In this document: positions 1 through 8,072 of the stretch, piece after piece
How positions within the stretch are numbered: position 1 is the first letter of the stretch
Layout of the letters: each line of letters opens with the position of its first letter
Made by a program: the position numbers and the translations under genes
IMG/VR virus record: IMGVR_UViG_3300037247_000790
Span: 1-61,675 of that record
DNA: 61,675 bases
DNA from: a virus
Reading direction: 5' to 3' (one strand)
Notes under the pieces: generated by a model
The model's input: only the letters and a program-made list of their open reading frames with translations
Databases searched by the model: none
Told to the model about the DNA's origin: nothing

Positions 1-130
1 TGTATTCCGCATGCAGACGATCGTGAAGTCAGGCCTCTTCCCGCCAGCCATTAGCCATAGAGCTAACCATCTACTCATTGTGGGATTCTTAACAACTTCC
101 GGTAGTCCCTCGGAGACCTGTGCTACCCTC
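1..130. repeat. Terminal direct repeat, left copy
   Basis: Bases 1-130 match 61546-61675 with a single difference (C at 127, A at 61672). The sulfotransferase reading frame runs through the join without a break. This shows that the sequence closes on itself; the repeat may be real terminal redundancy of one molecule or only the overlap left when a circularly permuted genome was assembled. Confidence 0.95.
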
Positions 131-429
131 TCCCGCACCTGATCAGCCAGCATTGGATCATCTACAGCTAGTGCTGAGCACGACTTAGAGATTGCCTTAC
201 GGGAAGCCTTCGCAAAATGGCCAGGAAAGTAACGCATGTTCCAGCTCATGCACAGTTTGTACAGTGGCCGATGCTCCATTCCCCGTACCTGCTTGCCCGC
301 CTCCCTATTTGGGATGTTATCAATGTCTGTGTCATCTCCCAGATCATAGCCCAATTCCTTGAGCAGTGCTGCAAGGAATGTAGTACCAGATCCAGGATGG
401 CCGGTGATGAGAATGAATCTCTTATCCAA
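1..429 (-). CDS. Sulfotransferase-like protein, N-terminal part (continues at 61545 across the join)
   Basis: Read on the minus strand from TTG at 429, with AGGAGG five bases upstream, the frame runs to base 1 and continues at 61545 to the stop at 61186, giving 262 residues. Residues 5-15 read ILITGHPGSGT, the 5'-phosphosulfate-binding P-loop form typical of PAPS-dependent sulfotransferases. The family moves sulfate from PAPS onto a hydroxyl or amine of a sugar, peptide or small molecule. It starts 9 bases after the zinc-ribbon gene at 439-744, in the late virion operon. A generic P-loop kinase is the alternative. The acceptor is unknown; surface glycans are an inference. Confidence 0.7.
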   Translation of the reverse strand, partial: MDKRFILITGHPGSGTTFLAALLKELGYDLGDDTDIDNIPNREAGKQVRGMEHRPLYKLCMSWNMRYFPGHFAKASRKAISKSCSALAVDDPMLADQVRERVAQVSEGLPEVVKNPTMSRWLALWLMAGGKRPDFTIVCMRNT

Positions 430-438
430 GATTGCCTC

Positions 439-744
439 CTAAGTATTCGGGATCAGTGACGTGTCCAACCGCTTGTGCCCCTGATCGTCTTCTCGAACAG
501 CCTTACGGATTTCCTCCAAACTGCGGTCATAATCCCACCCTCTCGTCTTCAGACCTTTCTTCTGCGCCTCATCTGCGTACTCCCCAGGCGGAGGCGCGGC
601 ACGATCAATGATGGCCGTCTGCTCGTAGAATGGGATACGCTTCGCCACTTCTCCGCATCTGCACAAGGCAGACACGTCATCCATCTTCGCTAATCGGTCG
701 AAGAATTCGTCGCATTGTGGGCAACGAAAGCTATATAGCGGCAT
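439..744 (-). CDS. Small zinc-ribbon protein, FmdB-like
   Basis: 101 residues opening MPLYSFRCPQC, the start typical of FmdB-type zinc ribbons. CPQC is followed by CRC about 18 residues later, giving a near-complete zinc knuckle pair. The rest is charged and probably helical. ATG at 744 has AGGAGG upstream. A second protein of this type lies at 37454-37834 on the other strand. It lies between the capsid-associated paralogue array and the sulfotransferase. Function unknown; FmdB-like proteins in phages are usually proposed to be regulators. Confidence 0.75.
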   Translation of the reverse strand: MPLYSFRCPQCDEFFDRLAKMDDVSALCRCGEVAKRIPFYEQTAIIDRAAPPPGEYADEAQKKGLKTRGWDYDRSLEEIRKAVREDDQGHKRLDTSLIPNT

Positions 745-757
745 TTGATCCTCCTAT

Positions 758-1423
758 TTACGGAATCGCAGTAGCTGGTAACTCGGCCCAGATTGCGGTA
801 GCGAACACGTCGTTGGCACCGTTTGCAGCCATCCAACAGACGAGACTCCCCGCACCCACGATGATCGGAGGCAGAGTCTTTAACGCAGTCCACCGAAACA
901 TGCTAAGAACGGCTATCCCATCAATAGCGGGGACAGCACCAGGCAGGGCTAAGGATTCACGGAAGAACTCGAAGTAGTTGGAACCTCCAGTTACGTCGGT
1001 TACAGTACCTACTTCAGCAGCACACTGGCTTCCTCGCGGACTGTCGGTACGCAGGTTTGTAATCCCCTGCCCGCCGCTAGCATCAGAGAGGGTATTCGAT
1101 ACCGCTGCGATTGCTTCACTATCGGTCTCACTTGCCCACGCCATGTCGAGTCCAAGCGTGATCGACATCGGAATCATTGCAATACCTGCAACTGTGTCTA
1201 CTGCCAGGTCAGGAGTGGTAGCGACGTACGTGGCAGATCCCGTATCAGGGGAAGTGCCTGTACCACTATTGGTTCCAAAAAGCACGCCTTCAAGTAGCAA
1301 CGCGACATACCAAGGAGCGGTAATCAGCGATCCATCTAATGTTGCACGAAGCTCTACCTCTCCACCGTCTGAAGGTCGTGGTAAGTTGATTTGCTTGCCC
1401 TTAGCCCGAAGTATTTCAGTCAT
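758..1423 (-). CDS. Virion-type protein, tandem paralogue 1 of 4
   Basis: 221 residues, the last of four consecutive related genes (758-3618). It shares with the next gene upstream a near-identical plan: DGGEVELRATLDGSLIT near residue 20, SETDSEAIAAVSN near 100, RTDSPRGSQCAAEV near 125, YFEFFRES near 150 and PPIIVGAGSL near 187. The ribosome site AAAGGAG and the A-rich spacer before ATG are conserved across the four genes. There is no signal peptide or membrane segment. The position in the late operon and beta-rich composition suggest a capsid decoration or tail-surface protein. This is inference; no family is recognised. Confidence 0.75.
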   Translation of the reverse strand: MTEILRAKGKQINLPRPSDGGEVELRATLDGSLITAPWYVALLLEGVLFGTNSGTGTSPDTGSATYVATTPDLAVDTVAGIAMIPMSITLGLDMAWASETDSEAIAAVSNTLSDASGGQGITNLRTDSPRGSQCAAEVGTVTDVTGGSNYFEFFRESLALPGAVPAIDGIAVLSMFRWTALKTLPPIIVGAGSLVCWMAANGANDVFATAIWAELPATAIP

Positions 1424-1457
1424 TTGGTTTCTCCTTTCTTACGAATTTACTCCTTGC

Positions 1458-2123
1458 TTACGGCACAGCAGTTATTGGAAGTTCTGCCCACACTGCAGTG
1501 GCAAACACATCATTTGCAGCATTGGTGGACATCCAACATCCTAGATTTCCTGCACCCACGATCATCGGCGCGATCCCATCAAGAATACTCCAACGAAACA
1601 TGCTAAGAACAGCACTAGGGTTAAGATCGGGGGTGCCACCAGCCAATGCAACGGACTCACGGAAGAACTCGAAGTAAGCCGATCCGCCTGTCACATTCGC
1701 GACTCCAGCAACCTCGGCCGCACACTGGCTTGCCCTTGGACTATCCGTTCGTAAGTTCACAATAGACTGCGTGCCGTCAGCGCCCGAAATAGTATTGGAT
1801 ACGGACGCAATAGCTTCACTATCGGTCTCGTTGGCCCACGTCATGTCAAGTCCAAGAGTAATGGCAAGTGGGAGCATTGCAATACCTGCAACTGTGTCCA
1901 CAGATAGATCAGGAGTGGTATTTGCATATACAGCAGACGTAGTATACGGATCGGTGCCCGTACCATTGTTCGTCCCGAAGACAGAGCCTTCAAGAAGAAG
2001 TGCTAGATACCACGGGGTGGTAATCAGCGATCCGTCCAACGTCGCACGGAGTTCAATGATTCCACCATCCGAAGTCCGCCGGAGGTTGATCTGCTTGCCC
2101 GTGGCCTTTAGTATTTCACTCAT
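1458..2123 (-). CDS. Virion-type protein, tandem paralogue 2 of 4
   Basis: 221 residues when started at ATG 2123, which sits after AAAGGAG; an upstream in-frame ATG at 2132 would add three residues. Same length as the gene at 758-1423 and clearly its close paralogue (TLDGSLITTPWYLALLLEG, MTWANETDSEAIASVSN, RTDSPRASQC). It is the product of the more recent of two duplications in the array. The differences lie mostly in the glycine- and threonine-rich loops. Role inferred as virion surface; not identified with a named family. Confidence 0.75.
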   Translation of the reverse strand: MSEILKATGKQINLRRTSDGGIIELRATLDGSLITTPWYLALLLEGSVFGTNNGTGTDPYTTSAVYANTTPDLSVDTVAGIAMLPLAITLGLDMTWANETDSEAIASVSNTISGADGTQSIVNLRTDSPRASQCAAEVAGVANVTGGSAYFEFFRESVALAGGTPDLNPSAVLSMFRWSILDGIAPMIVGAGNLGCWMSTNAANDVFATAVWAELPITAVP

Positions 2124-2184
2124 TTTGTTCACTCCTTTCGTTAGGATTTAGTGGGGCCGAATACGGTAATCGACCCCAGAATCG

Positions 2185-2874
2185 TTACACAATCGCGGAT
2201 TCGGGTAGTTCCGCCCAAGTTGCGATGATGAACATTGTCTGCGCGCCTGCAGCGTTCGAGACGTACAAAGACAGAGAACCCGTGCCGACGATAATCGGAG
2301 GAGCGCCTGCTTCTATCGCACTCCACTGCCAAGCATATGCGTTGCCAGCACCAACACCGGCGCCTATAGTACCAGAGGAGCCCTGTGCCATTGCCTCTGG
2401 ACGCCAGAACTCATCATAGTTCCCAGAGTAGGGAGTCGTACCCGCACCCGTAACCGTACCTGAAGCCGTGCAGTTCGAACTAAACGGAGCGTCTGAACGC
2501 TTGTTGTAGATCGTCTGCGGGGTTGCAGTTACAGTTGCATCAGAAACAGAAGATGCCACAGCAACAATGTCCTGGACAGCGCCCGCTGCCAAGGTGTCCT
2601 GAATGGCGATCTGCATGAAGACGGGGATAACCACAGTCTGGTCAGGCACGTGAATGAACAAGTCCTGCTCGTCAGCCGCAAAGACAGCGTTCACTGCAAC
2701 AGGCGTACTAGCCTCACCGAAGTTCACTGTAAAACAGCGACCTTCAAGCGCAAGAGCTACGTACCAGTCAGCCGTGAACATCGTACCATCACGGGTGCCA
2801 CGGACTAGAGCCAGATTCCCGTCTGAGGTTCGCCCAACGCCGCCCTGTTGGGCACTTAGTCGTATGTTACTCAT
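2185..2874 (-). CDS. Virion-type protein, tandem paralogue 3 of 4
   Basis: 229 residues from ATG 2874, which has AAAGGAG eight bases upstream; the longer frame from 2910 has no ribosome site. It forms a close pair with 2929-3618 and is more distant from the two genes at 758-2123. Shared landmarks include RGTRDGTMFTADWYVALALEG near residue 25, IYNKRSDAPFSSNC near 135, NYDEFWRPEAMAQG near 165 and PPIIVGTGSL near 200. The common core (DG, then a TADWY/TAPWY motif, then IIVG.G.L) ties all four together. Probably a capsid or tail decoration protein. Confidence 0.75.
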   Translation of the reverse strand: MSNIRLSAQQGGVGRTSDGNLALVRGTRDGTMFTADWYVALALEGRCFTVNFGEASTPVAVNAVFAADEQDLFIHVPDQTVVIPVFMQIAIQDTLAAGAVQDIVAVASSVSDATVTATPQTIYNKRSDAPFSSNCTASGTVTGAGTTPYSGNYDEFWRPEAMAQGSSGTIGAGVGAGNAYAWQWSAIEAGAPPIIVGTGSLSLYVSNAAGAQTMFIIATWAELPESAIV

Positions 2875-2928
2875 TTTGTTTACTCCTTTCGTCAGAATTA
2901 ATGGGGTCAAGCATTGGCCCCAGGATTA

Positions 2929-3618
2929 TTACACAATTGCGGTTTCAGGCAGTTCGACCCACGTTGCGATAATAAAGCCCGTTTGGGCGGTCGCAGCGTT
3001 CGAACACCAGATTGACAAGGAGCCCGTACCGACGATAATTGGGGGGATACCCGCTTTGGCTGCGCTCCACTTCCATGCGTAGGCGTTGCCAATACCAATA
3101 CCGGCACCTACAGCGGCAGAGTCGCCCTGTGCCATTGCTTCAGGACGCCAGAACTCGTCGTAGTTTCCCGTGTAAGGAGAAGTACCAGCACCTGTGACAC
3201 TACCATTCGCAGTACAATTTGAACTGAACGGGGCATCTGAACGCTTGTTATAGATCGTCTGCGAGGTGCCGGTTACTGCCGCGTCAGAGACATTCGAAGC
3301 TACGGCAACAATGTCCTGAAGGGCACCAGCAGCCGTCGTGTCCTGAACGGCAATCTGGAGAAAGACGGGGATAATCACGGTGGCATCTGGCACGTGAACA
3401 AACAAGTCCTGCTGAACTATGTCGAAGGCAGCACCAAACGCGACTGGATCAGTACCTTCACCGAAGTTTACGGTGAAACAGCGGCCCTCTAGAGCAAGGG
3501 CTAGATACCAGTCAGCGGTAAACGGGGTTCCGTCGCGGGTGCCACGAACATCCTTCAGATTCCCGTCTGAAGTTCGCCCAACGTTGTTTTGCTGGGCACG
3601 GATTCTTACATCACTCAT
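2929..3618 (-). CDS. Virion-type protein, tandem paralogue 4 of 4
   Basis: 229 residues, the first gene of the four-paralogue array in the direction of transcription. It pairs with 2185-2874 (same length, long identical blocks such as GRCFTVNFGE and KRSDAPFSSNC). ATG 3618 follows AAAGGAG. The 100 bases upstream (3619-3718) hold an AT-rich patch but no promoter that I can support. The array probably grew by two rounds of duplication. No enzymatic motif is present. Confidence 0.75.
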   Translation of the reverse strand: MSDVRIRAQQNNVGRTSDGNLKDVRGTRDGTPFTADWYLALALEGRCFTVNFGEGTDPVAFGAAFDIVQQDLFVHVPDATVIIPVFLQIAVQDTTAAGALQDIVAVASNVSDAAVTGTSQTIYNKRSDAPFSSNCTANGSVTGAGTSPYTGNYDEFWRPEAMAQGDSAAVGAGIGIGNAYAWKWSAAKAGIPPIIVGTGSLSIWCSNAATAQTGFIIATWVELPETAIV

Positions 3619-3718
3619 TTTGTTTACTCCTTTCTCGTTCCTTTTATATATGACCCATACTGGGTGTTCCGAGAGCGCGTACCGTACAGGTGAGTGGAAC
3701 TGCCACCTACGCGCGGCT

Positions 3719-4489
3719 CTATGCGATTAACGCCGTCCTTTCTTGCCAAGCCTGGATGTAATCGACATCAAGGCTGTTGGATTCGGCGTGCAGCCAGATG
3801 CTCAAGGCGGCGTTCCGCCCAGGTCCTGACCGTTCAACGTCTGTGGGCATACCATCAACCCACAGACGGGATTCAGCTTGTTCATTTGTAGCGATCATTA
3901 GCGTGTGATACTCTGCTGTGATTGCCACGGTCTTCTCTCTTGTACCTGCTCCAACGGTATTACCAGCATCTACTCCTCTGGTCACAAGACCATAGAGGGA
4001 AGAGTTGCTGGCATCCCTAACGGCAATTGTGTGATCCCGCACAGCGAGTTGCACCACAGGACCAGAACCGTTCAGGATTACGCCCGATGAGACGTTGATG
4101 ACACCCTCACCGACAAAGCCGAATTCAATCTTACCAGACAGGCCGGAAAGCCTTAGTCGGATGATCGCAGTTGCTCTCTTCGCCGCCCGCCAGCCGAAGA
4201 CTCGATTACGAAGGGACAGTCCGCCATGAGGACGGTCTTCTTCTGGCTCAGGAATGCTCGATCCATAAATGCGGCCCATCATGTTTTCCGAGTCCCAGAT
4301 GAAGCCGCCGTTGACCCATCGGAAGGGATCGATCGAGTGATCGAACTCGTCCTTCATTACGTAGACCGAATCGGTGCATAGTTGCTCAAGTAGCGCAGCA
4401 ACCGCTCGATCGTGTCCCACCATGCGGTGAAGTAATCTCCGGTTGAGATGGTCGTTAGGCGCTGCGGCAGGAATTGCTGGTTCGCCCAT
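3719..4489 (-). CDS. Concanavalin/lectin-like virion protein A
   Basis: 256 residues. After a helical N-terminus, DEFDHSIDPFRW (about residue 48) begins a beta-sandwich-like region ending RLWVDGMPTDVERSG...LDVDYIQAWQ. This is the layout of concanavalin-like glucanase/LamG sandwiches in phage tail and head-fibre proteins. It is paralogous to the next gene upstream (4489-5280): both have LL.QLCT, DEF, R.W.DG and LDVDY/LNVDY in the same order. TAATG couples its start to the preceding stop. Likely a virion surface or host-adhesion protein; the glycan is unknown. Confidence 0.65.
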   Translation of the reverse strand: MGEPAIPAAAPNDHLNRRLLHRMVGHDRAVAALLEQLCTDSVYVMKDEFDHSIDPFRWVNGGFIWDSENMMGRIYGSSIPEPEEDRPHGGLSLRNRVFGWRAAKRATAIIRLRLSGLSGKIEFGFVGEGVINVSSGVILNGSGPVVQLAVRDHTIAVRDASNSSLYGLVTRGVDAGNTVGAGTREKTVAITAEYHTLMIATNEQAESRLWVDGMPTDVERSGPGRNAALSIWLHAESNSLDVDYIQAWQERTALIA

Positions 4490-5280
4490 TACGGGTTTGT
4501 CGCCCTGCTCTGCCAGACCTTGCAGTAATCTACGTTTAGTGGACGCGCATCAGTAGAACGGGCTTGGATGAAGAACCAAGGCGTGAGGGTCGTACCCGTG
4601 TTAGGACCAGACCGCAATACGCCAGAAAACCCACCATCCAGCCAGAAACGACACTCTCTGATCTCGTTGACCGTCAACAGGATCACAATGCCCGTTGTCG
4701 CAGCGGCTGTTGGAACCGATCCAACAGAAGCTACAGAACCAGCAGAATCCGTTGTGCCATCCGAGTGCAGATCAATGCTCGTGTTGTGGTCCGTGTCACG
4801 AATAACAACTGCGTAATCCGCCGAGGTCGAAGTTGGCGTAGTCTTTACATTAACGGCACCAGCAGCAACTCCGTCGATAAAGCCAACTTCCCACTTGGAT
4901 TCCGTGACTCCTGTGATTGGAACGATTCGTGTCAGAAGCGCTGGACGATATTCGGGATCGACGTGCTCAGCAGCCATAATCATCCGAGCCCACCTGTCGG
5001 CACCACCTGTACCGCCTGTGCCCTGAATAAGACCGTTGACTCCAGCAGTACTGGCAAAGCTAGACTCGCCACCAGAGCTGGAATTCGAGACCGTCCAGAG
5101 GTCGGTGTTTAACACACCAACAAATTCGTCGTCTACAATAGGAACAACATCTCGTGTGCAAAGCTGGGCGAGCAAATGGTAAATCGGATTAGACGGCCCG
5201 ATCCTTTCCCTTAATCGGGCATTCGTGAATGCTTTTCCACCATCCCATTCACTTGCAAATTGGGGGGTTGGTTCGCTCAT
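4489..5280 (-). CDS. Concanavalin/lectin-like virion protein B
   Basis: 263 residues, paralogue of 3719-4489. Landmarks are YHLLAQLCTRDVVPIVDDEFVG near residue 45, NTDLWTV, a glycine- and serine-rich strand region, ECRFWLDGGFSG near 210, and a closing PLNVDYCKVWQ. The sandwich-like plan suggests a carbohydrate-binding or structural module rather than an active hydrolase; I see no catalytic pair. ATG 5280 has an AAAGGAG site. It lies between the Arg-rich peptide and its paralogue. Confidence 0.65.
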   Translation of the reverse strand: MSEPTPQFASEWDGGKAFTNARLRERIGPSNPIYHLLAQLCTRDVVPIVDDEFVGVLNTDLWTVSNSSSGGESSFASTAGVNGLIQGTGGTGGADRWARMIMAAEHVDPEYRPALLTRIVPITGVTESKWEVGFIDGVAAGAVNVKTTPTSTSADYAVVIRDTDHNTSIDLHSDGTTDSAGSVASVGSVPTAAATTGIVILLTVNEIRECRFWLDGGFSGVLRSGPNTGTTLTPWFFIQARSTDARPLNVDYCKVWQSRATNP

Positions 5281-5347
5281 ACTCTACTCCTTTCGGGTCT
5301 CGTGGGGCTGCCTGAGTATGGAGGTGTCTCCCACGGCTCCGAGTTTA

Positions 5348-5545
5348 TTACTTCGCCCTGCGCCGTCGCGGTTGGGGGCCTGTGCTGACTGCTCTCTCTA
5401 CGCGGTTCCTTTGACGAGCACGGTTGCGTGCTGTTACTCCTTGAGGTGGTATGCGAGGATTCGTAGTTCTGGAACCAATAGGGCGTCGTCTGGAACGTCC
5501 AGAACCAATAGTTCGTCCTCTAGCACGTCCTCTTTGTATTGCCAT
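5348..5545 (-). CDS. Very arginine-rich small basic protein
   Basis: 65 residues, of which about one third are arginine (RGRARGR, GSGRSRRRP, QPRRRRAK), with almost no acidic residues. TAGGAG lies a few bases before ATG 5545, and a strong promoter lies at 5586-5615. Protamine-like composition and late expression suggest a DNA- or RNA-binding or DNA-condensing virion peptide. This is inferred from composition only. The long plus-strand frame over it is a shadow of the low-complexity codons. Confidence 0.6.
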   Translation of the reverse strand: MAIQRGRARGRTIGSGRSRRRPIGSRTTNPRIPPQGVTARNRARQRNRVERAVSTGPQPRRRRAK

Positions 5546-5585
5546 CTAATTCTCCTACTACTTCGGAGTTCGGTCATCCATAATC

Positions 5586-5615
5586 ATTGTACCATAAATC
5601 TAACCTTTACGTCAA
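5586..5615 (-). promoter_or_regulatory. Leftward sigma70-like promoter (TTGACG-N18-TACAAT)
   Basis: Minus strand: TTGACG at 5615-5610, 18-base spacer ending ATGG, TACAAT at 5591-5586. The extended TGG before the -10 is shared with the promoters at 10562, 19129, 22223 and 25946. It should transcribe the Arg-rich gene and the lectin-like genes. The 14-mer TTGACGTAAAGGTT over the -35 is repeated exactly at 10572-10585. Confidence 0.75.
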
Positions 5616-5617
5616 GG

Positions 5618-6283
5618 TTAAGAATGTCGCAAATCCCGTCGTTCGGTAATCAAGATGGGCTCCTGTATTGGAGGCAGGGATACCGCGTCTATGGGACGGA
5701 ATGTGTAATCTCCCGTGTGGCCCAAGACTGGTAGCAGATCAGCATATACAGAATGCCCCATTTGCCTCACCCGATGGCAGAATGACCAGTCTTCCGACAA
5801 CCATTCGTTCCTGATGATAATCGGCAGGAAGTATGGATGGAATCCATGATCAAGCCACATGCCCTCCCATATTGCCTCGCGGGCGATCGCCATGAATCCT
5901 GCAGATACATACCTGCAATCTAACAGACGATCGGACGGGATCTCATACGATTCATCCTTCATCGTTTCAAAAGGAAGGCGGGCGTGAAACTGCCTCTTCG
6001 CATACACGCCCGCCACGATCCCCTTCACTTCCTGTGCCTTTTCTACAATTCGTGCGAGGTCATCCGGTTGCCAGTCTACATCGTGATCGATCATAACCAG
6101 TACTGGCTCTGTGCCATTCTCTACAAAGTCCGTTGCGATCATCGAACGGGTTCGCCCGATGTCGGCATCATTTCCGGCCCAAATGATGTTGAGGTCAGGC
6201 CACCTTCGCGCGTCCCTGATAAGGCACTTTGCTGTCTCAGGGAGGACATTCCGGTATGCGAAGAAGGCTAGCCTTGCCTTCAT
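5618..6283 (-). CDS. GT-A-type glycosyltransferase
   Basis: 221 residues. IDHDVD at 65-70 follows a hydrophobic strand and is a DxD-type metal and nucleotide-sugar site; YVSAGFMAIAREAIWEG (about 125) and LSEDWSFCHRVRQMGH (about 163) match the acceptor and catalytic-acid regions of family-2-like transferases seen in phages. It would transfer a sugar from a nucleotide donor to DNA, a virion protein or host surface glycan; which one cannot be read. ATGA overlap with the gene upstream. A second, weakly similar transferase lies at 36220-36831. Confidence 0.75.
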   Translation of the reverse strand: MKARLAFFAYRNVLPETAKCLIRDARRWPDLNIIWAGNDADIGRTRSMIATDFVENGTEPVLVMIDHDVDWQPDDLARIVEKAQEVKGIVAGVYAKRQFHARLPFETMKDESYEIPSDRLLDCRYVSAGFMAIAREAIWEGMWLDHGFHPYFLPIIIRNEWLSEDWSFCHRVRQMGHSVYADLLPVLGHTGDYTFRPIDAVSLPPIQEPILITERRDLRHS

Positions 6284-6600
6284 CCCACTTTCACAACTTC
6301 AGTGGCTTCCGTGGGAGTATGAAAATCAAGCAGCATACAAATTCGCTCCAAGGCCTCACCGACAGCCCACTGCTCACCATCCCGATGTTTGAGCATCGTG
6401 GCAATCTCTCGCAGTCGAGAGTGGACATCAGGATGAGCCAATAGTGCAAATGGGGCAAGATATGGCTGCATGGCCTGAGCAATGCTCTGGGCAAAGTCCA
6501 CATCCATCTTGCGCTTCTCGTTCTCTGGACGACACCAAATCTGAGCAGCCCATGCTGTTGCTACCCGCGATTCCCATGTTTCAACGCATTCGTCATTCAT
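6280..6600 (-). CDS. Hypothetical protein
   Basis: 106 residues from ATG 6600, which follows GAGGAGGAATAAT; the in-frame start at 6618 lies inside the preceding coding end. Mostly helical, with a middle stretch of FAQSIAQAMQPYLAPFALLAHP. ATGA overlap with the glycosyltransferase start, so the two are probably translationally coupled. No family recognised. Confidence 0.6.
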   Translation of the reverse strand: MNDECVETWESRVATAWAAQIWCRPENEKRKMDVDFAQSIAQAMQPYLAPFALLAHPDVHSRLREIATMLKHRDGEQWAVGEALERICMLLDFHTPTEATEVVKVG

Positions 6601-6601
6601 A

Positions 6602-7507
6602 TTATTCCTCCTCCTCAAGACCTTTGAGACTAGGCTTTATTGCAGCAAACCGCCCGCTTCGGATCGGGATACCCTGATCCCTTAGAGCAAGAGCAGCTTC
6701 CTGTCGTGGGTACTTGTGTGTTTGGCTCAGATGATCGAAACACGCACGTGCAGTGTGGGAATCATCTGCCAGGAAGTACAACTCCAGATCACAGTCATCG
6801 CAGGCAAAAATCAACTCCTGCCCACGAATTTCCTCATACTGAGGAAAGGTCAGGCCCGTAATCGGCGGGTCAATGTGCCATTTTAGCGCGAGAACCTGCC
6901 CTGCTGGAAACTCCTTGGCCCCACCATTGTTGAGCATACTATGAAACTCGGCACCAGGGCCGCTTACGTCGGAGGGGACTGGGGCCACTCCATACCTGGT
7001 AATCGGACGCATGCCCTTAGCCACATAGTTGGCAAAAGCACCAACATTTCGTTTGCCTGTCACAGTCTGCCCGCCAGGAGCGGTAACGATCCAACCAGAC
7101 ATGGGATCATCTGGACGATCGGGCCGCTGGTAATACTGCCAGGGATAGCCACCAGGCCCACCTTCGACAACTCCACCCTCGCCTCCGGCTTTTGCTACCT
7201 GAGTACGAAGATCAGCAATCTCCGCCTGCATGTTAGCGAGGACTTCAGCTACTGCGGGATCGGATACTTCTTCAGGATTGGGTGGGACGGCAACCGTTGC
7301 CACGTCTGGTTTGGCCGCAGGCTTGCGTAGTTCCTTCTGCACCTGACCAACAGACTCTGCCGCGTCGTCGTGGGCAGTGGTCTTCAACTGCTCACCCGTC
7401 GCGTTGCGAGCGCCTATCTCGCCGTCTTCAAGGTCAAGATTAGGCTCATTACTGTAAGGCACCAGCTTGTCGATTTCTTTCTGCTGGGCATCGTTATCTT
7501 CGTTCAT
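6602..7507 (-). CDS. Hypothetical virion-region protein
   Basis: 301 residues from ATG 7507 (AAAGGAAC upstream). N-terminal 100 residues are acidic and disordered, followed by a coiled-coil-like stretch VLANMQAEIADLRTQVAK (about 120). Next comes a segment with WIVTAPGGQTVTGKRN, and a C-terminal part with CDDCDLELYFLADDSHTARAC that could be a zinc site, ending in EEEE. It lies just downstream of the capsid genes. No named family; a head- or neck-associated protein is a guess from position. Confidence 0.6.
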   Translation of the reverse strand: MNEDNDAQQKEIDKLVPYSNEPNLDLEDGEIGARNATGEQLKTTAHDDAAESVGQVQKELRKPAAKPDVATVAVPPNPEEVSDPAVAEVLANMQAEIADLRTQVAKAGGEGGVVEGGPGGYPWQYYQRPDRPDDPMSGWIVTAPGGQTVTGKRNVGAFANYVAKGMRPITRYGVAPVPSDVSGPGAEFHSMLNNGGAKEFPAGQVLALKWHIDPPITGLTFPQYEEIRGQELIFACDDCDLELYFLADDSHTARACFDHLSQTHKYPRQEAALALRDQGIPIRSGRFAAIKPSLKGLEEEE

Positions 7508-7524
7508 TAGGACGTTCCTTTCGT

Positions 7525-8028
7525 CTACGTCTGTGGTAATCGACCTGGCCCGAATACTTTGGGATTCTTGGCCAGACGCTCTGCTTCTTTTCGATCTGCT
7601 ATGGACGTTAGGATTTCCACTGCCTGCTTCGGCGCCCAGAAAATGCCAACTATTCGATACTCCACTTCTCCTTCGCATTCCTCCAAACTCATGGCCCTTT
7701 TTGCGGGCAGGTCGATGACCTCCTCTTTCCCATCGGGACCAACCACGGTCTCAGTACGCTGGGAGACCTTGTACTTCCGTTCCCAGTCGATTGCATACCA
7801 GTTGGCTACCGATCCATCTGGATTCTCGATCCACACTGGATTCGGCATGCCCTGATGCTTGTAGAGGATCAGACCACGTAACTCCATGTGCATCACGAAG
7901 TCAGACTGAGCGGAAGCGAGTTCACGTTCCAGCTCAGGCCCCCGTACACCAAAGTCTAGGATGATTGACCCAACCTTATGGGTCAGCCCGTAGTCGGGGT
8001 CTTCCTCCACACGTATTTGTGTTGTCAT
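7525..8028 (-). CDS. Hypothetical structural-region protein
   Basis: 167 residues, mixed alpha/beta, no membrane segment. It lies between the capsid block and the 301-residue protein, downstream of a GC-rich hairpin at 8073-8101. ATG 8028 opens MTTQIRVEEDPDYG. The C-terminus is basic and helical (DRKEAERLAKNPKVFG). Unidentified; the position suggests a head-completion or decoration role, unproven. Confidence 0.6.
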   Translation of the reverse strand: MTTQIRVEEDPDYGLTHKVGSIILDFGVRGPELERELASAQSDFVMHMELRGLILYKHQGMPNPVWIENPDGSVANWYAIDWERKYKVSQRTETVVGPDGKEEVIDLPAKRAMSLEECEGEVEYRIVGIFWAPKQAVEILTSIADRKEAERLAKNPKVFGPGRLPQT

Positions 8029-8072
8029 CTAGTACGGCTTGCGTCGTTTCTTCTTAGCCATTCGATCCCCCT

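Noticed and set aside
978-1544. 188-residue plus-strand open frame, and similar long antisense frames at 1771, 4564, 5225, 13055 and 39554
   Set aside because: They lie antisense to well-supported late genes with ribosome sites, have no ribosome site of their own, and their length reflects codon bias of the real gene.
3619-3718. Promoter before the four-paralogue array
   Set aside because: A TATATA stretch exists, but no -35 box lies at a proper distance, so no promoter is called.
8032-8064. 10-codon minus-strand frame MAKKKRRKPY next to the hairpin
   Set aside because: A ribosome-site-like GGGGG precedes it, but ten codons alone cannot be supported as a gene; it was left out.
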